From Nonomuraea jabiensis (lineage in GTDB: Bacteria; Actinomycetota; Actinomycetes; Streptosporangiales; Streptosporangiaceae): a stretch of 64,000 bases of DNA. Below, piece after piece: positions 1 through 6,423 of this stretch. The position numbers were made by a program, and so were the translations under genes. A model generated the notes under the pieces. That model saw only the letters and a program-made list of their open reading frames with translations. It was not told the origin of the DNA and did no database searches. The DNA is taken from the NCBI RefSeq assembly GCF_014204795.1, contig NZ_JACHMB010000001.1, positions 5,146,001-5,210,000 of the forward strand. Reading direction: 5' to 3'. Numbering within the stretch: the first letter of the stretch is position 1; each line of letters starts with the position of its first letter.

Positions 1-161
1 GTCAGGAACGCACAAGCGGGCGGGCCGGAGAACCACAGCTCGCGCATGCGCGCCGCGATCGTCGTGGGCGGCGGGAAGTCGGTGTCGCCGACCGCGCGTC
101 CGGCGAGCTCCCAGACGGCCAGCACCACGGGGACCACCCAGAGCCGGGCGAGCGCCTTCAC
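1..161 (-). CDS. ABC transporter permease, partial (N-terminus only)
   Basis: Only the first ~53 codons are in the window; the rest lies beyond the left edge. The start is a GTG at 161, overlapping the stop of the preceding permease by 4 bp (GTGA). The visible peptide (KALARLWVVPVVLAVWEL, later RELWFSGP) closely parallels the start of the permease at 3468-4244 (RLWLIPVMFVGWEL, EMWFSGP). It is therefore a second inner-membrane subunit of the SsuC/TauC type, and the last visible gene of a leftward operon. The ATPase may follow outside the window, but that cannot be seen. Confidence 0.8.
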   Translation of the reverse strand, partial: MKALARLWVVPVVLAVWELAGRAVGDTDFPPPTTIAARMRELWFSGPPACAFL

Positions 162-931
162 GAAACCGCCCCGGTCCGCGCGTGGTGCCAGCGGAACAGG
201 CGGCGCTCGCCGGCGAGCAGCACCATGTTCGCGAGCACGCCGAAGAGACCGGCCCAGAACGTCGCCGCCATCATGAGGTCGGTCCGGTTGCCGTTGCCGG
301 CCACGGTCACGTAGACGCCGATCCCGTTCACGCCGCCGGCGACCAGCTCGGCGCTGACGGCCAGGACCAGCGCGATCCCGGCGGCGATCCGGACGCCGGT
401 CGCGACGAACGGGGCCGCGCTGGGCAGGCTCACCCTGACGAGCACGGCCGGCGGGCCGAAGCCGAAGCTGCGCAGGGACTCCTTGGCCAGCGGGTCCACC
501 TCGCGCATGCCGTACAACGTGTTGATGAGGATCGGCCAGACGGACGCGTACACGATGACGGAGACCTTCATCAGCTCGTCCACCGGGACCAGCAGGATCG
601 CGAGCGGGATGATGGCCACCGAGGGGATCGGGCGCATGAACTCGAGCACGGGCCTGATCGCCCGCTCCACCGGCGCCAGCGCGCCGAGCAGCACGCCCGC
701 GGGCACGGCCACCGCGACGGCGGTCAGCAGGCCGAGCGCCCAGTTCGCGAGAGTGGCGCCCACCCCGGCCAGGAACTTGGCGTCGGCCGGGAGGCGCGCG
801 GCTTCGTACAGGACTGTCGAGGGCGGCGGAAAGAGGAGGTCCTTCCCCAGGCCGAAGCGGATGACCAGCTCTCCGGCCAGGAGGAACGCCGCGGCGCCGG
901 CGGCGCCGCGGAGCAGGCGGGCACCCGTCAT
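158..931 (-). CDS. ABC transporter permease (SsuC/TauC/ThiX-type)
   Basis: 257-residue integral membrane protein with an N-terminal membrane segment and several later hydrophobic stretches. It carries the BPD-type inner-membrane loop (around ESLRSFGFGP...VSLPSAAPFVATGVR), where the ATPase docks. It would form the channel for the substrate delivered by the lipoprotein encoded just upstream. It overlaps that gene by 4 bp (928-931) and the next permease by 4 bp, so all three are translationally coupled. It is a clear paralogue of the permease at 4241-5050: both share RPIPSVA, WPILINT and LRSFGFGP motifs. The substrate is not evident from sequence. Confidence 0.9.
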   Translation of the reverse strand: MTGARLLRGAAGAAAFLLAGELVIRFGLGKDLLFPPPSTVLYEAARLPADAKFLAGVGATLANWALGLLTAVAVAVPAGVLLGALAPVERAIRPVLEFMRPIPSVAIIPLAILLVPVDELMKVSVIVYASVWPILINTLYGMREVDPLAKESLRSFGFGPPAVLVRVSLPSAAPFVATGVRIAAGIALVLAVSAELVAGGVNGIGVYVTVAGNGNRTDLMMAATFWAGLFGVLANMVLLAGERRLFRWHHARTGAVS

Positions 932-1911
932 CCGCCCGGGCTCGCCGCGATGAGCGACTTCACGTCGATCGGGCCGCTGATGTACTTGTACTCGAGCATG
1001 AGGTCGGCCACCTTCTGCAGCCGGTCCGCCTCCAGGGTGCTCGGGTAGGCGCCCAGGGTGATCGCCGCGGCGGTCTTGGCGTCGATCTTCGTGTACGTCG
1101 GCAGCGCCGCCTCGATCTCCTTGCGGTCACCGGAGGCGAGCTGCTGCGCCTTGGAGATCGCCCGCTGGAAGGCGGCCAGCGTCTTCGGGTTCTGCCGCAC
1201 CCATGCGTCGGTGGCCATCCAGCCCGCGATGGGCAGGTCGGCGGTCCGGCCCGTCATGGTGTCGGCGATCGTGCGGAAGCCGAGCGCGTTCTTGTTGGCC
1301 GTGATGAACGGCTCGGTGATCCAGCCCGCGTCGCCCTGCCCCGCGGTGATCGCGTTGCCCATCTCCGGGAACGGCTTCTCGGCGAACTTGACGTCCGTCT
1401 CGCTGAGCCCGGCCGCCTTGAGCTGGGTCGTGACCGCCAGCGTGGCGATGTTCCTGAGGTTGTTGACCAGGACCGTCTTGCCCTTCAGGTCCGCGACCTG
1501 CTGGATCGGCGAGTCCTTCGGAACCATGATCTCGAAGGTGTTGGGGGCCGCCCGGTACATGTCGGCCACCAGCTTGATCTTCTTGCCCTGGCTGGCGGCC
1601 AGGATCGAGGACACGTAGTTGGTCTGCGTGATGTCCAGGGCGCCGCTCTCGATCTGCGGCAGCGCGGCGGCGCCGCCGGTGATCGTGACCGGCTCGACCG
1701 TCAGGCCCTCTTCCTTGAAGAAGCCCTTGGCCTGGGCGATGTAGAGCGCGACCGGGTCGGGGATCGGCAGCGCCCCGACCTTGATGGTGGCCTTCTCCAG
1801 GCCGTTGGGTCCCGTCGAGGCCGGGGACGCGCCGCCCCCGCCGCAGGCGGTGAGTGCGAGGACGGCGACGGAGCCGAGCGCGAGTACGTGACAGCGCAGA
1901 GTGCGTGCCAT
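928..1911 (-). CDS. ABC transporter substrate-binding lipoprotein (NMT1/SsuA-like)
   Basis: 327 residues. A short basic N-terminus and hydrophobic stretch end in a lipobox (ALTAC, Cys23), so the mature protein should be lipid-anchored outside the membrane. The rest is a type-II periplasmic-binding fold of the SsuA/THI5/NMT1 group: GFFKEEGL near the start, then PIQQVADLKGK and NPKTLAAFQRA. Family substrates include alkanesulfonates, thiamine pyrimidine precursors, nitrate/taurine-like compounds and riboflavin. The start at 1911 has an upstream TAGGAG. It is a paralogue of the lipoprotein at 5047-6039, and both head a binding protein-permease-permease cassette. Confidence 0.9.
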   Translation of the reverse strand: MARTLRCHVLALGSVAVLALTACGGGGASPASTGPNGLEKATIKVGALPIPDPVALYIAQAKGFFKEEGLTVEPVTITGGAAALPQIESGALDITQTNYVSSILAASQGKKIKLVADMYRAAPNTFEIMVPKDSPIQQVADLKGKTVLVNNLRNIATLAVTTQLKAAGLSETDVKFAEKPFPEMGNAITAGQGDAGWITEPFITANKNALGFRTIADTMTGRTADLPIAGWMATDAWVRQNPKTLAAFQRAISKAQQLASGDRKEIEAALPTYTKIDAKTAAAITLGAYPSTLEADRLQKVADLMLEYKYISGPIDVKSLIAASPGG

Positions 1912-2004
1912 GGGGGGTCTCCTACGTGGATGTTGGGAGAGCGAGACACGTTACTTTGCGTGAGCGTACCCGAGGAATGATCGACTTTGCAGGCGCACGC
2001 GCTT

Positions 2005-3453
2005 TCAGGCGGGGCGGGACACGTAACGGCCCACCGGCCGGCCCACGATCTTGCCGGCGTCGAGCACGTGGTTGCCGCGGACGAACGTGTCGGTGACCTT
2101 GGCGGTCAGCTCGAACCCCTCGAACGGCGTGTACTCCTGCGTCGACTCCGAGTCCTGGGCGCGAACCGTCCAGGTCTGCCCGGGATCGACCAGGCAGATG
2201 TCGGCGTCGAAACCGGGGGCGATGGTGCCCTTGGTGCGCAGGCCGTAGCGCTTGGCGGGGTTCCACGAGGTCAGCGCGGCGATCCTGCCGTACGGCAGCC
2301 CCCTGCGGCGGCCCTCGGTGATCAGGCCCGGCAGCAGGTACTCGGCGCCGCCGAACCCGGCCTTGGCCACGAAGACGTTGTCGCTCGGTTCGCCGAACTT
2401 GAGCTCCTCGCGGCAGCAGGCGTGGTCGCTGACCACCCAGTCCACGGTGCCTTCGAGCACGTGTCCCCACAGCGCCTCGACGTCCTCGCGGGGCCTGATC
2501 GGCGGGTTGACCTTGGCCCCGATGCCGCTGGCCGTGTCGATGTCGGCGAGCAGGTGACCGATCGTGACCTCGCGGCGGAAGTCGATGTGGGGGAACGTCG
2601 CCGCCATGCGGACGGCGGCGTCCAGGGCCTTGGCGGAGGACAGGTGCAGCAGGTTGATGTTGGCCAGGCCCGTCTCGTGGGCGAGGTAGGAGGCGATGAA
2701 GACGGCCAGCCCCTCGGAGTGCGGCGGGCGCGAGGCGCTGTAGGCGGCCAGGCCGCTCAGGTCCCCGGCCTCCTCCACGAGCTTCGTGTACGCGGTCATG
2801 ATCTCGGCCGTCTCGCAGTGCAGCGACAGCGAGATCTCGCCCGCCAGCTCGGGCAGCCGCTCCCTGGCCGCCTGCACGCCGCGCATCACGAACTCGAAGT
2901 GCGCGTAGTCGTAGCGCTCGCCCTCCGGCAGCATGAGGAACGCCCGCTGGTCGTCGGAACGACCGTGCAGCCCGTGCCCGCCGTAGAACATGAAGATCTT
3001 GAACGACGGCACCCCGAACCGCTCGACCAGGTCGGGCAGCTCGCCGATGTGCCCGCTCGACATGGGCGCCAGGTGGAAGCCGTAGTCGACGTAGGCCCGG
3101 CCCTCGGCCTGCTTGAGCACCTCGGGGAAGAACTCGGCGTAGGGGCCGCCCCTGTTGAGGTAGTACTGGCCGGTCCGCATGTAGGTGAGCGCCGTCGTCA
3201 CGCCGCCCTGGGCGCTGGCCCGGCTCTCCGACTCGGTGTCCTCGGGCAGCGGGTTGTAGATGCCCCAGTGCTGGTGGGCGTCGACGACGCCGGGGAAGGC
3301 CAGCTTGCCGCCGCCGTCGATCACCTCACCGGCGGCGGACTGGCCGGGCTCCACCCGTACGATGCGGCCGTCCGCGATGGCGATGTCCGCCTCCACGGGG
3401 TCGTCGTGCTCGTGGGTGACAACCTTCACGTTCTTCAACAACAGGTCGGTCAC
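2005..3453 (-). CDS. Amidohydrolase, hydantoinase/dihydropyrimidinase-like
   Basis: 482 residues from a GTG start at 3453, 14 bp after the upstream permease. It is a cyclic amidohydrolase with the binuclear-metal ligand pattern: H60-Q-H62 after strand 1, a candidate carboxylated lysine K152 (SFKIFM), H212 (SLHCE), H270 (LLHLSS) and D343 (VSDHA). These enzymes open cyclic amides such as dihydropyrimidines, hydantoins, allantoin or dihydroorotate in the cytoplasm. The length fits D-hydantoinase (~460-480) better than most dihydroorotases. The reading frame continues upstream into the neighbouring permease, but that part is out of register with the family. Its position inside a transport operon suggests it acts on the imported compound. 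The exact substrate is unresolved; allantoinase is the main alternative. Confidence 0.85.
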   Translation of the reverse strand: MTDLLLKNVKVVTHEHDDPVEADIAIADGRIVRVEPGQSAAGEVIDGGGKLAFPGVVDAHQHWGIYNPLPEDTESESRASAQGGVTTALTYMRTGQYYLNRGGPYAEFFPEVLKQAEGRAYVDYGFHLAPMSSGHIGELPDLVERFGVPSFKIFMFYGGHGLHGRSDDQRAFLMLPEGERYDYAHFEFVMRGVQAARERLPELAGEISLSLHCETAEIMTAYTKLVEEAGDLSGLAAYSASRPPHSEGLAVFIASYLAHETGLANINLLHLSSAKALDAAVRMAATFPHIDFRREVTIGHLLADIDTASGIGAKVNPPIRPREDVEALWGHVLEGTVDWVVSDHACCREELKFGEPSDNVFVAKAGFGGAEYLLPGLITEGRRRGLPYGRIAALTSWNPAKRYGLRTKGTIAPGFDADICLVDPGQTWTVRAQDSESTQEYTPFEGFELTAKVTDTFVRGNHVLDAGKIVGRPVGRYVSRPA

Positions 3454-3467
3454 AGCAGTGGTCTTTC

Positions 3468-4244
3468 CTAAGCGAGGCGGTAGGCGTGGCGGTGCCAGGA
3501 GAGCACGCGCCGCTCCACCGTGAGGAACAGTGAGTTGAATGCGAAGCCCAGCACGCCGAGCAGCACCACGTTGGCCCAGATGGCGGGCATGTCGGCGGCG
3601 CTGACGGCCATGTTGAGGAGATAGCCGAATCCCTCGGTGCTGGCCTTCAGCTCGGAGATGACCATGAGGATCAGCGCCAGGGAGACGCTCAGGCGCAGGC
3701 CCGCGAAGATCTTCGGTGCCGCGGCGGGCAGGATGATGCGCAGGAACCGCAGGTGGGCGGGCACGCCGAAGACGGCCGCGGTCTCGACCTTCAGCATGTC
3801 GAGGTTGCGCGCGCCGTCGATGGAGTTGAGCAGGATCGGCCAGACGATGCCGAACACGATGGTCGCGATCTGCACCTGCGGGCCGATCTGGAAGAGCACG
3901 AGGAAGATCGGCAGCATCACGGGAGGCGGCACGGCCCGGCCGAACTCGATCAGCGGCTCGACGATGTCGGCCAGCCAGGGGGTCCTGCCGATCGCCACGC
4001 CGAGGCCCACGCCCACGACCACGGCGATGGCCCACGACCCGACCACCCTGATCAGGCTGGGCAGGAAGTGGTGGACCGCCTCTTCGGTGAAGATGAAAGG
4101 CCCGGAGAACCACATCTCGTACATCCTGGACAGGATCAGGGTCGGTCCGGGAAGGAACGGAGTGGCGAGCGCCCCCGCGAGCAGTTCCCAGCCGACGAAC
4201 ATGACGGGGATCAGCCACAGGCGTTTGACCAGAGTGAGAATCAT
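3468..4244 (-). CDS. ABC transporter permease (SsuC/TauC/ThiX-type)
   Basis: 258 residues from an ATG at 4244 that overlaps the upstream permease stop by 4 bp (ATGA) and is preceded by AGGTGG. A GTG 12 bp further upstream is possible but lacks a ribosome-binding site. The protein is hydrophobic throughout, with the conserved cytoplasmic loop region (FGVPAHLRFLRIILPAAAPKIFAGLRLS) expected of BPD-type permeases. It is the second channel subunit of the cassette led by the lipoprotein at 5047-6039. The truncated gene at the left edge is its paralogue. The hydantoinase follows 14 bp downstream, so they probably share a transcript. Confidence 0.9.
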   Translation of the reverse strand: MILTLVKRLWLIPVMFVGWELLAGALATPFLPGPTLILSRMYEMWFSGPFIFTEEAVHHFLPSLIRVVGSWAIAVVVGVGLGVAIGRTPWLADIVEPLIEFGRAVPPPVMLPIFLVLFQIGPQVQIATIVFGIVWPILLNSIDGARNLDMLKVETAAVFGVPAHLRFLRIILPAAAPKIFAGLRLSVSLALILMVISELKASTEGFGYLLNMAVSAADMPAIWANVVLLGVLGFAFNSLFLTVERRVLSWHRHAYRLA

Positions 4245-5050
4245 GTGTTCCGCCACCTGAACAGCCGTCGCTCGGCACGCGCGAGCAGGATGTTGACGAC
4301 GAGCCCGATCACGCCGGCCCAGATCAGGACCGCGACGACGTCGATCAGCGCGTCCACGCCGATGCCGGTGCTCGCCTCGATGAGGAAGCCTCCGACGCCG
4401 ACCGAACCGCCCACGATGTACTCCACGCTGATGGCCAGGATGAGCGTGATGGAGGCGGCCAGCCGGACGCCCGTCGCGATGAAGGGCGCCGCGCTCGGCA
4501 GGGCGACCCGCCAGATCACCGCGCCGGGGCCGAACCCGAAGGAGCGCAGCGTCTCCTTGCTCAGCGGGTCCACGTCACGCACGCCGTACATGGTGTTGAT
4601 CAGGATCGGCCAGGAGGCGGCGAACACGATGAGCGCCACCTTGGCGTTGATCTCCGGCTGGAAGAAGAACAGCGCCAGCGGGATCAGCGCCACCGAGGGG
4701 ATGGGCCGCAGGAACTCCACGAACACCCGGGTCATCTCCTCGACCACCGGGACCGTTCCCAGCAGCAGCCCGATGGGGACGGCGATCAGGACGGCCAGCG
4801 GCAGCCCGATGACCGCCGCCGTGAGGGTGCCCGCGATGTCCCCGAGGAATTCCGGGTCCACGGCCAGGGAGAACGTCCTGGCCAGGGTGTCCGCGGCCGG
4901 AGGCATCCACTTGAACAGGCCCGACATGCCGAGAAGCTGCCAGGCAAGCAGAAAACCCGCCACGCCGATGGCGTGGCGGGTGTATTTGGCCAGCTTGGCG
5001 CGGGCGAGCGGGTGCTGCCCGCGCCGCGCCGGGTTGATCGTGGTCATCAT
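4241..5050 (-). CDS. ABC transporter permease (SsuC/TauC/ThiX-type)
   Basis: 269 residues; the ATG at 5050 overlaps the lipoprotein stop by 4 bp. It has about six membrane segments and a coupling loop containing KETLRSFGFGP followed by LPSAAPFIATGVRL. It is a paralogue of the permease at 158-931, with shared EFLRPIPSVA/WPILINTMYGV motifs. Together with the next gene it would build the membrane channel of an importer. A heterodimeric pair of permeases, rather than the usual homodimer, is unusual for SsuC-type systems, but the arrangement is repeated in the downstream cassette. Confidence 0.9.
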   Translation of the reverse strand: MMTTINPARRGQHPLARAKLAKYTRHAIGVAGFLLAWQLLGMSGLFKWMPPAADTLARTFSLAVDPEFLGDIAGTLTAAVIGLPLAVLIAVPIGLLLGTVPVVEEMTRVFVEFLRPIPSVALIPLALFFFQPEINAKVALIVFAASWPILINTMYGVRDVDPLSKETLRSFGFGPGAVIWRVALPSAAPFIATGVRLAASITLILAISVEYIVGGSVGVGGFLIEASTGIGVDALIDVVAVLIWAGVIGLVVNILLARAERRLFRWRNT

Positions 5051-6039
5051 CCCTGAGGTGCTGTGTAGATCATCGAGCTGACGTCCATCTTCTGCTTGAG
5101 CATCTGGGCGTCGAACATGAGGTCCGCCACCCGCTGGATGCGCTGGGCGTTCAGCGAGGTCGGGTAGGCGCCGAGGTTGATCGTCGCGGCGGTCTCAGCC
5201 GGGATCTTGGTGAAGGTCGGCAGGACCTTGGTGACCGCGCTGCGGTCGGTGGCGGCGATCTGCTGCGCCTTGGCCATGGCCCGCTGGAAGGCGGCCAGGG
5301 TCTTGGGGTTGTTCTGCGTCCACTTCTCCGTGGCCGCCCAGCCGGTGATGGGCAGACCGTCGGTCGGGCCGGACATGGTGTCCAGCAGCATGGTGGCGCC
5401 GATCTCCTTCTTCGCCTGGCTGACGTACGGGTCCGTCATCCATACGGCGTCGACGCTGCCCTTGTCCAGCGAGGAGATCCATTCCGTCGTCGGGATCACG
5501 ACGTAGGTGATGTCCTTGGTGGCGTCGAGACCGGCGATCTTGAAGTGCGGGCTCATCGTGAGCGTGCCCAGACCACCGACGATGTTGACGCCGATCTTCT
5601 TGCCCTTCAGGTCGGCGACCTGCTTGATCGGGGAGTCCTTCTTGACCATGATGCCGAAGGCCCCGGGCGCGCCCTGGTAGGAGTCCGCGATGTACTTGAA
5701 CTTCTCGGAGCCCGACTGCTGGATGGTCAGGATGGTCGCGTAGCTGCCCAGCACGACGTCCATCTGGCCGTTGGAAAGCTTGGGAAGCACCGCCTGCGGA
5801 GCCTGAATGGGCTCCTGCTTGACGTTCAGGCCCTCTTCCTTGAAGAAGCCGCGCTCCATGGCGATGAACAGTGGCGCAGAGTCCGCACCCGGATACTGTC
5901 CGACCAACAGGTCGGTTTTCATGCCGCCGGCCGCAGAACTCGAGCTTTCTGGTTTGTCGCCAGAACTTGAACACCCGGTGATGACGAGGGTGCTCACAAG
6001 CCCAATCAGGGCACTACGCCCTAATGCACCGAACCGCAT
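5047..6039 (-). CDS. ABC transporter substrate-binding lipoprotein (NMT1/SsuA-like)
   Basis: 330 residues. Signal peptide with lipobox VITGC (Cys23), followed by a Ser-rich linker and an NMT1/SsuA-type domain (GFFKEEGLNV, PIKQVADLKGKKIG, NPKTLAAFQRA). The start at 6039 has a good AAAGGAG upstream. It is the first gene of the leftward operon, so the promoter should lie in 6040-6400, where AT-rich DNA with two GATATATC palindromes occurs. It is the paralogue of the lipoprotein at 928-1911; differences in the central region suggest the two bind related but distinct ligands. Confidence 0.9.
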   Translation of the reverse strand: MRFGALGRSALIGLVSTLVITGCSSSGDKPESSSSAAGGMKTDLLVGQYPGADSAPLFIAMERGFFKEEGLNVKQEPIQAPQAVLPKLSNGQMDVVLGSYATILTIQQSGSEKFKYIADSYQGAPGAFGIMVKKDSPIKQVADLKGKKIGVNIVGGLGTLTMSPHFKIAGLDATKDITYVVIPTTEWISSLDKGSVDAVWMTDPYVSQAKKEIGATMLLDTMSGPTDGLPITGWAATEKWTQNNPKTLAAFQRAMAKAQQIAATDRSAVTKVLPTFTKIPAETAATINLGAYPTSLNAQRIQRVADLMFDAQMLKQKMDVSSMIYTAPQG

Positions 6040-6423
6040 TACGCGTCTCCTTTGGAACCCATGGGGGTGGGGGTGTTGGTAACTGAGGGTGTCAGCGACG
6101 GTCGAACCCTAGCGCAGGCCGTAGTTCCGGATGCACCGGGAACTCCTAAAATTAACAAGATATATCACCATATGTAGCGATATATCCCTTTTGTCCGTTT
6201 ATTATCTGGGACCCCGCTTGACTTGGAGGGCCTGTGGCAGGTGTTGTGATTTGCGTAAAATGTGCAGCTGTGTGTCGACCGTGATCTTTGCGCTATTGGC
6301 CGATCTCGTGTTGATGTGCTCCAATAAGCTCTCGCCCCAAGGGTGCGTCGGCGTCACACCGCAAACACCTGCATAACGTGATCTTCGTGCACCAGACCGT
6401 CAGAGGAGAGGTTGCGGAGGCAA
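6040..6423. other. Divergent intergenic region, AT-rich
   Basis: 384 bp between the leftward uptake operon and the rightward conservon. The part at about 6145-6200 is strikingly AT-rich compared with the surrounding DNA and holds a paired palindrome (listed separately). No protein-like reading frame was found. No TPP riboswitch core is visible on the strand leading into the lipoprotein gene, although thiamine-precursor uptake is one known role of this binding-protein family. It probably contains the promoters for both directions. Confidence 0.6.
6159..6186. promoter_or_regulatory. Candidate operator: two GATATATC palindromes 20 bp apart
   Basis: The 8-bp palindrome GATATATC occurs at 6159-6166 and again at 6179-6186, start-to-start distance 20 bp (about two helical turns), within an AT-rich island in otherwise GC-rich DNA. 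Each is a perfect palindrome. The position ~120 bp upstream of the lipoprotein gene is suitable for an activator or repressor site of the transporter operon. The binding protein is unknown. Confidence 0.4.

Noticed and set aside
6040..6423. TPP riboswitch upstream of the NMT1-type transporter
   Set aside because: No recognisable conserved TPP-aptamer core on the strand leading into the lipoprotein gene.
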